A stretch of DNA of 23,420 bases from Ignatzschineria sp. (GTDB lineage Bacteria > Pseudomonadota > Gammaproteobacteria > Cardiobacteriales > Wohlfahrtiimonadaceae). Positions 1 to 6,150 of this stretch are shown one piece after another (the first letter of the stretch is position 1; each line of letters starts with the position of its first letter). The stretch covers positions 1 through 23,420 of the forward strand of contig JASLFU010000001.1 of NCBI GenBank assembly GCA_030150405.1, read 5' to 3'. Made by a program: the position numbers and the translations under genes. The notes beneath the pieces are model-generated. The model was not told the DNA's origin. It saw only the letters and a list, made by a program, of their open reading frames with translations, and did no database searches.

Positions 1-816
1 ATTTCCACGAACAGGGCCATCTAAGCGCTGTAAGTTACAGTTAATGACGAAGATAAGGTTATCGAGCTTCTCACGCCCTGCAAGAGAGATTGCGCCTAAA
101 GATTCCGGCTCATCCATCTCACCATCGCCACAGAAACACCATACTTTACGGTTTTCAGTATCTGCTAAACCACGAGAATGGAGATACTTTAAGAAACGTG
201 CCTGATAGATCGCTTGAATAGGACCTAATCCCATAGAAACAGTGGGGAATTGCCAAAAATCCTTCATCAACCAGGGGTGCGGATAGGAGGAGAGCCCTTT
301 ACCCTCCACCTCACGGCGGAAGTTAATCATCTCCTCTTCTGTAATTCGCCCTTCGATAAATGCACGGGCATAGATACCAGGACTTGAGTGCCCTTGGAAG
401 AAGATAAGATCCCCTTCTTGGTTCTCATCTGTCCCTTTCCAGAAGTGGTTAAAACCCACCTCCCACATAGTGGCTAATGAGGCATAACTTGCAATATGGC
501 CTCCTAACGAGGAATCTTCCATATTACAGCGAACAATCATCGCCATCGCATTCCAACGAATATAGGAGCGAATCTTATGCTCAAGCTCAGAGTTGCCGGG
601 ATAACGGGGCTGCTTATCTGCAGGAATCGTGTTGATATACTCCGTTGTGCCTGAAAATGGGATCTGAACGCCGTCACGATGAGCTCGCTCAATCACCTTC
701 TCAATTAGATAGTGGGCACGCTCTTCGCCATCTACTTCCAGTACACTTTCGATTGACTCGACCCAATCTTGGGTTTCAAGGGGGTCAATATCATTCAATA
801 ACTTTTGGTCTGACAT
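1..816 (-). CDS. aceE: Pyruvate dehydrogenase E1 component (partial, N-terminal 272 codons)
   Basis: E1 of the pyruvate dehydrogenase complex decarboxylates pyruvate on thiamine diphosphate (TPP) and passes the acetyl group to the E2 lipoyl domains in the cytoplasm. The reading frame starts at the ATG complementary to 814-816 (protein begins MSDQKLLNDIDPLETQDW) and runs without a stop off the left edge, so only about the first third of a protein of roughly 890 residues is present. The visible part is typical of homodimeric AceE: GNSELEHKIRSYIRWNAMAM, an SSLGGHIAS motif, a FFQGHSSPGIYAR segment, and the TPP/Mg motif GDGEMDEPES followed about 25 residues later by VINCNLQRLDGP. A GAGG ribosome-binding site lies about ten bases before the start. 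No pdhR lies upstream; the next gene is the unrelated DUF1090 gene. Identification is very secure. Confidence 0.97.
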   Translation of the reverse strand, partial: MSDQKLLNDIDPLETQDWVESIESVLEVDGEERAHYLIEKVIERAHRDGVQIPFSGTTEYINTIPADKQPRYPGNSELEHKIRSYIRWNAMAMIVRCNMEDSSLGGHIASYASLATMWEVGFNHFWKGTDENQEGDLIFFQGHSSPGIYARAFIEGRITEEEMINFRREVEGKGLSSYPHPWLMKDFWQFPTVSMGLGPIQAIYQARFLKYLHSRGLADTENRKVWCFCGDGEMDEPESLGAISLAGREKLDNLIFVINCNLQRLDGPVRGN

Positions 817-846
817 AAATTTATCCTCTTATTTCTAAAAGTTTTA

Positions 847-989
847 GGTAGAAATAAAGAAGTACTTCTACCGCTGTTTATTACACTTATCCCGACTTCA
901 TTTTTCTTTATTCTTCTTATTATCGAAGTCTAAAGATAATGTGAGGAATCTAGCGATAGCCAGGGATCTCCCAGCTCATCGGCCTATCG
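847..989 (-). promoter_or_regulatory. Structured 5' leader of aceE with two inverted repeats
   Basis: The transcript of aceE should have a long leader if it starts at the -10 near 1041. Two inverted repeats lie in it. GGTAGAA (847-853) pairs perfectly with TTCTACC (866-872) and overlaps a competing palindrome AGAAGTACTTCT. Further upstream in the transcript, CGATAGCC (954-961) pairs with GGcCTATCG (981-989) with one bulge and encloses GGG-ATCT-CCC. No known riboswitch class is recognised. The rest of the 817-1110 gap shows no gene. Confidence 0.3.
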
Positions 990-1040
990 TTTCCTGCTTT
1001 AAGCCATCACTTTGATCGCTTTAAAATCTCTATTTAAAAC

Positions 1041-1061
1041 AGTATAGCGCACATTTTGCGC
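1041..1061 (-). promoter_or_regulatory. Candidate aceE promoter with operator-like palindrome
   Basis: On the minus strand a TATACT -10 hexamer (AGTATA at 1041-1046 on the plus strand, 5 of 6 consensus) is immediately preceded by the inverted repeat GCGCA-N5-TGCGC (1047-1061). The repeat therefore fills the space between -35 and -10, where a repressor would act. No good -35 is visible (the position holds TAATTA-like sequence), which would fit a regulated promoter. The repeat does not resemble the enterobacterial PdhR box. Confidence 0.4.
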
Positions 1062-1110
1062 AGTAATTATGATGAAATCTGACTATTCAAAAGACGAAAA
1101 AAGGGCGAAT

Positions 1111-1566
1111 TTACACGCCCTTCTCTTCTCTTAACTCTGCTAAATACTCTTCGTACATCTCAAGTTTTAAACGGCTCTTCTCAAGAATCTGCTCTTTTTC
1201 CATAATCTTTTGAACATCCCCCTCAAGCTTTGCCTTTTTTAGAGCATATTCAGCCTCGAACACCTCCTCTTTTGCTAAAAAGAGTTTCTCCTGCACCTTG
1301 AAGAGCCAACGATACTCAAGCTCCCCAGCCCCACTTTGCGAAGAGTTATCTGTAACTGCACTTCGCTTGCCGCCACAATAAGATTCAATCTTCTCTAAAG
1401 CTCGCTCTAAACCGCGTAAACGAGCATGATCTCCCTGCTTACGGGCATGAATAATCTGTCGCTCTAAAGCGATAATCTTCTTATCACAGCCCTCAATTGC
1501 CATAGCGGGCAGAGAAGTTGCTCCAAAAAGGGAGAGTGAAAATAGGACAATAGTTCGATATCTCAT
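1111..1566 (-). CDS. DUF1090 (YqjC-like) periplasmic protein
   Basis: A small secreted protein of unknown function resembling the DUF1090 family. From the ATG at 1566 the protein begins MRYRTIVLFSLSLFGA and has a type I signal peptide ending near PAMA-IEGC. The mature part is almost all charged alpha helix with heptad-like spacing. It contains the family pattern of a Cys (GCDKK), an 'ARKQGDHARLRGLERAL' helix, a second Cys (ESYCGG), and a C-terminal Lys/Glu/Ala-rich helix, so a disulfide and a helical hairpin are likely. An in-frame TTG start 12 bases upstream (1578) is possible, but the ATG matches the N-terminus I recall for YqjC. A consensus-like ribosome-binding site (AGGAGAG, 1591-1597) lies 26 bases before this ATG and directly precedes a two-codon ATG-AGC-TAA reading frame. 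The gene is divergent from metN. Confidence 0.75.
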   Translation of the reverse strand: MRYRTIVLFSLSLFGATSLPAMAIEGCDKKIIALERQIIHARKQGDHARLRGLERALEKIESYCGGKRSAVTDNSSQSGAGELEYRWLFKVQEKLFLAKEEVFEAEYALKKAKLEGDVQKIMEKEQILEKSRLKLEMYEEYLAELREEKGV

Positions 1567-1625
1567 ACAGTTTCTCAACTTAGCTCATATCTCTCCTAAT
1601 ATAACACCTCGCAAGGGGTTCGTGT

Positions 1626-1638
1626 GCGTAATTTACGC
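1626..1638. promoter_or_regulatory. Operator-like palindrome between DUF1090 gene and metN
   Basis: GCGTAA-T-TTACGC is a perfect 13-base palindrome about a single central base. It lies in the 274-base divergent intergenic region (1567-1840) between the minus-strand DUF1090 gene and plus-strand metN. Its symmetry suits a dimeric repressor. It does not match MetJ boxes (AGACGTCT) or the MetR pattern, so the regulator is unknown. Confidence 0.3.
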
Positions 1639-1781
1639 CATTTTTATTATGCAGAGAGCCTCTGGAGATTTCTCACCTTAAAACTAAACCCAATTTTAGC
1701 TCTGCTTACCTAAAGATTGTACCGCTTAAATCTCTACAAAAGCCGCCATATTTGATACCCTATGCCCTACTTAAGTTTTCA

Positions 1782-1814
1782 GCAGGCAGCGACTCTTTAC
1801 AGCCTCTGCCCTGC
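1782..1814 (+). promoter_or_regulatory. Hairpin in the metN leader
   Basis: GCAGGCAG (1782-1789) pairs with CTGCCCTGC (1806-1814) with a single bulged base around a 16-base loop. It ends 26 bases before the metN start and has no U-tract, so it is not a terminator. It could affect translation or mRNA stability. It does not show the conserved cores of the SAM riboswitches. Confidence 0.25.
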
Positions 1815-1840
1815 GACTATTGCATAGATAAGGCAACTTC

Positions 1841-2869
1841 ATGATCAAGATAGAAAATCTGCGTAAATCTTACCCTGCTGAAAAGGGAAGAGTTACCGCC
1901 CTTGATAATATTTCACTCACTATTCCAGAGCGAGAGATCTATGGCGTTATAGGTCACTCTGGCGCGGGAAAGAGTACGCTCATCCGCTGCTTAAATCTTC
2001 TTGAACGTCCAGATAGCGGAGCCATTAAGATCGATGGCGTAGACATTACCCAGCTCTCTACCAAGGAGCTTATGCAAGCGCGCCGCCGTATCGGCATGAT
2101 CTTTCAGCACTTTAATCTGCTCTCTAGTCAAACAGTATTTGAGAATATCGCCTTTCCCTTAAGACTTGAAAAGATGCCGGAAAAAGCTATCGAAGCGCGT
2201 GTAGATGAACTTCTTACGTTGGTGGGGCTTAAAACCCATCGGGATAAATACCCAGCCCAGCTCTCCGGTGGACAAAAACAGCGGGTAGGCATTGCGCGGG
2301 CCATTGCTAATCGCCCCAAAGTCCTCTTATGTGATGAGGCTACCTCCGCCCTTGATCCCCAGACCACTCAATCCATTTTAGAGCTTTTAGTCGATATTAA
2401 TCAGAAGCTAAAACTCACCATCGTGATGATCACCCATGAAATGGAGGTGATTCGCTCAATCTGCCACCAGGTTGCCGTTATCCACGATAGCAAAATTATT
2501 GAACACGGTCCGGTGGAAGAGGTCTTTCTACACCCCAAATCGCCCGTAACGCAGGAGTTTATTCTCGACAAGACGGAGCAGAACGAGCTTAAAAAATATC
2601 TCCAAAATCGTCCCGATGCATGCCAACATCTCTATCAGCTCACCTATTCAGGGGATGAAGCGTTCGAGCCCCATTTAAGCCAGATTATTAAAGAGAGCAA
2701 TATTGATCTCTCCATTCTATCTGGATCGATCAGTTATATCCGCAGCCTCCCCTATGGGCAATTGATTGTAGCGCTCAATGGCAGTGAATCTGAAAGAGCT
2801 GCTGCACTCTCTCTCTTTAACGATCGCGGCATCTTTACTCATCACCTTCAATCTCTACCTGGAAATTAA
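1841..2869 (+). CDS. metN: Methionine-type ABC transporter, ATP-binding protein
   Basis: The ATPase of the MetNIQ importer hydrolyses ATP on the cytoplasmic face to drive uptake of L- and D-methionine or related amino acids. All ABC motifs are present: Walker A GHSGAGKS (38-45), Q-loop Q89, signature LSGGQ (141-145), Walker B VLLCDE (161-166) and switch His199. After residue 240 there is the extra C-terminal NIL (ACT-like) domain of about 80 residues that binds methionine and inhibits transport in E. coli MetN. At 342 residues it has the normal family length. An AAGG site precedes the ATG by about ten bases. The stop is two bases before the metI start, so the two are translationally coupled. 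The binding-protein gene does not follow directly; a dehydrogenase gene intervenes. Confidence 0.95.
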   Translation: MIKIENLRKSYPAEKGRVTALDNISLTIPEREIYGVIGHSGAGKSTLIRCLNLLERPDSGAIKIDGVDITQLSTKELMQARRRIGMIFQHFNLLSSQTVFENIAFPLRLEKMPEKAIEARVDELLTLVGLKTHRDKYPAQLSGGQKQRVGIARAIANRPKVLLCDEATSALDPQTTQSILELLVDINQKLKLTIVMITHEMEVIRSICHQVAVIHDSKIIEHGPVEEVFLHPKSPVTQEFILDKTEQNELKKYLQNRPDACQHLYQLTYSGDEAFEPHLSQIIKESNIDLSILSGSISYIRSLPYGQLIVALNGSESERAAALSLFNDRGIFTHHLQSLPGN

Positions 2870-2871
2870 TC

Positions 2872-3549
2872 ATGTCTGCATTTATCGAGGCTTTAGGCAA
2901 CACTACTTACTGGACGCTGATCTGGGATAACACCTTAGTCACCCTCATTATGCTTGGGTTTACTTGGTTATTTACTATTTTAGTGGGGCTACCTTGGGGA
3001 GTATTACTCTTTTTAACAGCCCCCCATCAGCTCTTAGCTTCTCCAAACTTTTATCGGGGATTCTCTTTTATCACCAATATTTTGCGTTCGATCCCCTTCC
3101 TAATACTTATTGTAGTGCTCCTTCCCCTCACCTTTACCTTAATGGGCACAAAAATGGGGGTAAAAGGCGCTATCTTCCCGCTTGTAGTAGGATCTGCCCC
3201 CTTCTTTGCCCGTCTTACAGAGACTGCACTACGTGAGATCGACCGCGGTGTGATTGAAGCAGCCCAAAGTATGGGAACGCCTCTAAAAACGATTATCTTT
3301 AAAGTTCTCCTCCCCGAGGCTCGCCCAAGTCTTATTGCTGGCATTACAGTTACGGGGATTTTAATCCTCTCCTACACGGCAATGGCAGGTGTGGTTGGCG
3401 CTGGCGGGCTGGGAGATATCGCCGTGCGTTATGGATTCCACCGCAATATGTCGGAATTGATGTATCTGATTGTGATTGTCTTAATTGTGATGGTACAGCT
3501 GATGCAATGGGTGGGAGATAAGCTGGTACAGCACTATACTCGCAAGTAA
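2872..3549 (+). CDS. metI: Methionine-type ABC transporter, permease
   Basis: The inner-membrane channel subunit; two copies pair with two MetN. The 225-residue protein has five or six hydrophobic spans, including one near residues 18-43 and others around 65-85, 90-115 and 190-215. It carries the BPD-transport coupling loop in the form 'EIDRGVIEAAQSMG' near residues 122-135, which docks onto MetN. The length is close to the 217 residues of E. coli MetI. It begins two bases after metN and is followed 17 bases later by a strong terminator, so metNI forms a closed transcription unit. Confidence 0.94.
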   Translation: MSAFIEALGNTTYWTLIWDNTLVTLIMLGFTWLFTILVGLPWGVLLFLTAPHQLLASPNFYRGFSFITNILRSIPFLILIVVLLPLTFTLMGTKMGVKGAIFPLVVGSAPFFARLTETALREIDRGVIEAAQSMGTPLKTIIFKVLLPEARPSLIAGITVTGILILSYTAMAGVVGAGGLGDIAVRYGFHRNMSELMYLIVIVLIVMVQLMQWVGDKLVQHYTRK

Positions 3550-3565
3550 AGCGATCAAAAAGATC

Positions 3566-3592
3566 AACGGGAGCGAAAAACTCCCGTTTTTT
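3566..3592 (+). terminator. Intrinsic terminator after metNI
   Basis: AACGGGAG (3566-3573) and CTCCCGTT (3581-3588) form a perfect 8-bp stem with a 7-base loop, followed by a run of six T from 3587. It separates metNI from the dehydrogenase gene. Confidence 0.92.
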
Positions 3593-3606
3593 ATTTTCCA
3601 AATTCG

Positions 3607-3612
3607 TATAAT
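3607..3612 (+). promoter_or_regulatory. -10 element of the ddh promoter
   Basis: A perfect TATAAT lies 14 bases behind the metNI terminator and 37 bases before the ddh start. No good -35 is found at 16-18 bases, since that position falls in the terminator's 3' arm and T-run. A good ribosome-binding site AAAGGAG (3637-3643) precedes the ATG at 3649. Together these show that ddh has its own start signals. Confidence 0.55.
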
Positions 3613-3648
3613 TACCCCATAGATTCTCAAGATCCTAAAGGAGTATTC

Positions 3649-4539
3649 ATGAAAAAGATAAATGCCGCCGTTGTGGGTTACGGCAATATTGGCCGATATG
3701 TGATTGAAGCCTTAGAAGCCTCGAATGACTTTACAGTTGCGGGAATTGTACGCCGTACGGCAACCCCTATTGAAGGTTTAAGCTATCCTGTAGTCACCGA
3801 TATTGAGCAGCTTTCACAAGTGGATGTGGCGATTCTTTGTGTGCCTAGCCGCCATATTGAAGCCTATGCAAGCAATATCTTAGCTAAAGGTATCGCCACT
3901 GTAGATAGTTTCGATATTCACCCTGAGATTGCGGCCTTGCGCCAACGTTTAAATAAAATTGGCAAAGCCCATAATAGCGCGGCGATTGTCTCTGCAGGAT
4001 GGGACCCCGGCACAGACTCCATCTTCAGAACAGTATTTTTAGCGGCTGCACCCAAGGGGATCACCTATACAAACTTTGGGCCAGGAATGAGTATGGGCCA
4101 CTCTACAGCAGTAAAAGCGATCGATGGTGTAAAAGATGCACTCTCCATGACGATCCCCATCGGCACAGGCCAGCATCGCCGCTTGGTCTATATTGAAATC
4201 GAAGAGGGAAGAGATTTTGAAGAGGTGAAAAATAGCATCTTAAATGATGATTACTTTAAAAATGATGACACCACAATTCAGCATGTAGAATCGATCGAGC
4301 CCCTTAAAGATGCTGGTCATGGTGTTTCGATCACTCGCAAAGGGGTCTCAGGTAAGACTGATAATCAGCTCTTTGAGTTTGATATGCGCGTTAATAACCC
4401 CGCGCTTACGGCGCAAATCTTAGTCTCCTCAGCAAGAGCCGCTGTACGCCAAGCACCGGGCGCTTATACCTTAATTGAGATTCCGCTCATCGATCTTCTT
4501 CCCGGGGAGCGAGATAAATTGATCTCTGAACTTGTATAA
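3649..4539 (+). CDS. ddh: meso-Diaminopimelate D-dehydrogenase (Symbiobacterium-like type)
   Basis: The enzyme reversibly oxidises the D-amino centre of meso-diaminopimelate (DAP) with NADP+, giving L-2-amino-6-oxopimelate and ammonia. In the reductive direction it is a one-step shortcut in lysine/peptidoglycan precursor synthesis. The 296-residue protein has an N-terminal Rossmann motif VVGYGNIGR (8-16), CVPSRHIEAYA (64-74), DSFDIH (86-91), SAGWDPGTDS (115-124), TNFGPGMSMGHS (141-152), KGVSG (231-235), RVNNPALTAQ (247-256) and IEIPLIDLLPG (276-286). As I recall it, this closely follows the Symbiobacterium thermophilum enzyme rather than the Corynebacterium type. Known enzymes of that group accept a range of D-amino acids. 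The gene sits between metI and metQ, has its own -10 and its own terminator, and may act on imported D-amino acids. The family call is strong; the physiological substrate is inferred. Confidence 0.88.
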   Translation: MKKINAAVVGYGNIGRYVIEALEASNDFTVAGIVRRTATPIEGLSYPVVTDIEQLSQVDVAILCVPSRHIEAYASNILAKGIATVDSFDIHPEIAALRQRLNKIGKAHNSAAIVSAGWDPGTDSIFRTVFLAAAPKGITYTNFGPGMSMGHSTAVKAIDGVKDALSMTIPIGTGQHRRLVYIEIEEGRDFEEVKNSILNDDYFKNDDTTIQHVESIEPLKDAGHGVSITRKGVSGKTDNQLFEFDMRVNNPALTAQILVSSARAAVRQAPGAYTLIEIPLIDLLPGERDKLISELV

Positions 4540-4548
4540 ATGAGCTTT

Positions 4549-4585
4549 AGCCCTCTTCTCGATCCTTTAAAGAAGAGGGCTTTTT
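4549..4585 (+). terminator. Intrinsic terminator after ddh
   Basis: AGCCCTCTTCT (4549-4559) pairs perfectly with AGAAGAGGGCT (4571-4581) around an 11-base loop and is followed by TTTT. It closes the ddh unit and isolates metQ. Confidence 0.9.
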
Positions 4586-4661
4586 AAATTTTATCCTTCT
4601 CTTCCTTCCCCTCTTTACCGCAACCTTTCCTCTGCTTTCTGGGCAGCATTTTAAAATTTAA

Positions 4662-4713
4662 TTGATTTTCCCCATTTCTTTAATATATAACTAGTTGAGG
4701 GGCTCGATTCCCC
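4662..4713 (+). promoter_or_regulatory. Candidate metQ promoter and leader hairpin
   Basis: TTGATT (4662-4667) is a fair -35. Sixteen bases on lies TATATA (4684-4689), or with an 18-base spacer TATAAC (4686-4691), as -10. Immediately downstream GGGG (4699-4702) and CCCC (4710-4713) can form a short hairpin at the presumed transcript start. The signals support separate transcription of metQ, between the ddh terminator and the gene. Confidence 0.5.
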
Positions 4714-4746
4714 ATTATGTCAATAGATAAAAAGGAAGAGATAATC

Positions 4747-5523
4747 ATGCGTAAATTACTAACCATTGCCACCCTTGCGCTGGCACCCTTTATTACCCTA
4801 GCCGATGAGAAACTTAAAGTGGTTGCAACCCCCGTGCCTCATGCGGAGATTCTTGAATTTGCTAAGCCCCTCCTAAAAGAGCGGGAGATCGACCTTGATG
4901 TGATGGTGGTCACCGATTATGTGCTTCCGAATATGATGCTCGATGAGAAAGAAGCAGATGCTAACTTCTTTCAGCATCAACCTTATCTTGATGAATTTAA
5001 TCAAAATCATAACCTTAATTTAGAATCTATCGCAGCTATTCATGTTGAACCTTTTGGTGCTTATTCAAATAAGATCAAATCGAAAGAGGAGCTTAAAAAA
5101 GGTGCGAAAGTAAGCATTCCCAATGATGCTGCCAATGGAGGCCGAGCGCTTATCCTTCTCCATAACGAAGGCATTATTACCCTTAACGATCCTGAAAATA
5201 TCTTAGCCACCGTTATGGATATTAAAGAGAACCCTCTTAAACTTAAGTTTACCGAGCTTGAAGCTCCTATGTTAGCGCGCACATTAGATGAGGTAGACCT
5301 TGCACTCATTAATACGAACTTTGCACTCGATGCGGGGCTAAATCCTGTAAAAGATGCGCTCTTCATTGAGGGTACAAACTCACCATATGCGAACGTTATT
5401 GCGGTACGCCCCGACAACAAAGACGAGGAAAAGATTCAAGCATTTATTGAAGTGATGACCTCCGATGCGGTACGTGAGTTTATTGAAGAGAAATATGAAG
5501 GCAGCGTTGCCCCAGCTTTTTAA
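4747..5523 (+). CDS. metQ: Methionine-type substrate-binding protein lacking a lipobox
   Basis: The binding protein of the MetNIQ (NlpA family) importer captures methionine-type amino acids outside the inner membrane. From the ATG at 4747, seven bases behind a GGAAGAG site, the 258-residue product starts MRKLLTIATLALAPFITLA-DEKLKV: a short type I signal peptide with a TLA cleavage site. There is no cysteine anywhere in the protein, so it cannot be the usual lipoprotein. Family motifs are intact: TPVPHAEIL, DYVLPN, ANFFQHQPYLDEF, HVEPFGAYS, SIPNDAANGGRALILL and LALINTNFALDAGLNP. An in-frame ATG at 4717 would add ten polar residues and spoil the signal peptide, so it was not chosen. The partner subunits metNI lie 1.2 kb upstream, beyond ddh. 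Confidence 0.9.
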   Translation: MRKLLTIATLALAPFITLADEKLKVVATPVPHAEILEFAKPLLKEREIDLDVMVVTDYVLPNMMLDEKEADANFFQHQPYLDEFNQNHNLNLESIAAIHVEPFGAYSNKIKSKEELKKGAKVSIPNDAANGGRALILLHNEGIITLNDPENILATVMDIKENPLKLKFTELEAPMLARTLDEVDLALINTNFALDAGLNPVKDALFIEGTNSPYANVIAVRPDNKDEEKIQAFIEVMTSDAVREFIEEKYEGSVAPAF

Positions 5524-5559
5524 TTTTAAACTTATTCTGCTACCCATAACGCTTGGGCA

Positions 5560-5575
5560 CTCTCTTAAAAGAGAG
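5560..5575 (+). repeat. Short hairpin after metQ
   Basis: CTCTCT-TAAA-AGAGAG is a perfect 6-bp stem with a four-base loop, 37 bases behind the metQ stop and just before a longer GC-rich hairpin. It has no T-run of its own. It may stabilise the 3' end of the transcript. Confidence 0.4.
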
Positions 5576-5585
5576 CTATAAATAC

Positions 5586-5623
5586 TCCCCCTCTTCTAAG
5601 CCCACCTTAGTTGAGGGGGATTT
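5586..5623 (+). terminator. Probable metQ terminator hairpin
   Basis: TCCCCCTC (5586-5593) pairs with GAGGGGGA (5613-5620), and within it CTAAG (5596-5600) pairs with CTTAG (5606-5610). Only TTT follows, so termination may be partial. It separates metQ from rpsT. Confidence 0.6.
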
Positions 5624-5636
5624 CACGAGATTATGA

Positions 5637-5717
5637 TTGACAAAAGCATTAAAAAAGTTAATCATATGTGATTATGCAAAATTGGATGTTAGCTTGATTG
5701 GCTTGGCCGATAGCTAA
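5637..5717 (+). promoter_or_regulatory. rpsT promoter region and leader hairpin
   Basis: A perfect TTGACA -35 lies at 5637-5642. The -10 is not clear: position 17 falls in the inverted repeat TAATCA-TATG-TGATTA (5659-5674), which could be a regulator site. Downstream, TTAGC (5689-5693) pairs with GCTAA (5713-5717), and inside it ATTGGC pairs with GCCGAT. This gives a stable hairpin in the untranslated leader 45 bases before the UUG start. In E. coli S20 represses its own translation through the rpsT leader; a similar role is inferred here. Confidence 0.45.
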
Positions 5718-5761
5718 TCCGCTATTGAAGAAGTAATTTAAACCTAATTTGGAGTAGAACC

Positions 5762-6025
5762 TTGGCAAATACAGCACAAGCACGTAAAAGAGTTCGTCAA
5801 GCTCAGAAGCATCATGCAGCTAACGCTTCATATCGCTCAATGACAAGAACTTATATCAAAAAGACGATTTATGCGATCAACGATAACAATCGTGAAGAAG
5901 CGCAAAAAGCATTTGTTAAAGCACAAAGCGCTCTTGACCGTTCAGTAAAACGCGGCCTTATTCACAAGAATAAAGTAGCCCGTCTTTTAAGCCGCTTAAA
6001 TGCGCAGATCAAAGCGATCGCTTAA
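5762..6025 (+). CDS. rpsT: 30S ribosomal protein S20
   Basis: S20 binds 16S rRNA early in assembly of the small subunit. The 87-residue basic product begins M-ANTAQARKRVRQAQKHHA, matching the family's N-terminus, and ends in the usual KNKVARLLSRLNAQIKAIA. The start codon is TTG at 5762, with GGAG eight bases before it. No in-frame ATG lies near this N-terminus, so the UUG start is effectively forced by homology. E. coli rpsT also starts with UUG, where it matters for autoregulation. The gene stands alone, between metQ and a strong terminator. Confidence 0.97.
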   Translation: MANTAQARKRVRQAQKHHAANASYRSMTRTYIKKTIYAINDNNREEAQKAFVKAQSALDRSVKRGLIHKNKVARLLSRLNAQIKAIA

Positions 6026-6078
6026 ATCTTAAATATCTACTAACAAGATTTAGTAGCATTGAATAGATTAAGAAACAA

Positions 6079-6105
6079 AAACCTCGCAGATAGCGAGGTT
6101 TTTTT
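6079..6105 (+). terminator. Intrinsic terminator of rpsT
   Basis: AAACCTCGC (6079-6087) pairs perfectly with GCGAGGTTT (6093-6101) around a five-base loop, followed by a T-run to 6105. It lies between the convergent genes rpsT and tsaC. Confidence 0.93.
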
Positions 6106-6150
6106 ATTGTTTCTGTTTTTTAGAATCTCTCTTTAGGCAATTGTAAAAGA

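Noticed and set aside
1741..1840. SAM riboswitch or MetJ boxes controlling metNI
   Set aside because: I found no AGACGTCT-type repeats and no conserved SAM aptamer core; only a simple bulged hairpin is present.
4717..4746. Earlier ATG for metQ
   Set aside because: It would place ten polar residues before the signal peptide; the ATG at 4747 has a better-spaced GGAAGAG site.
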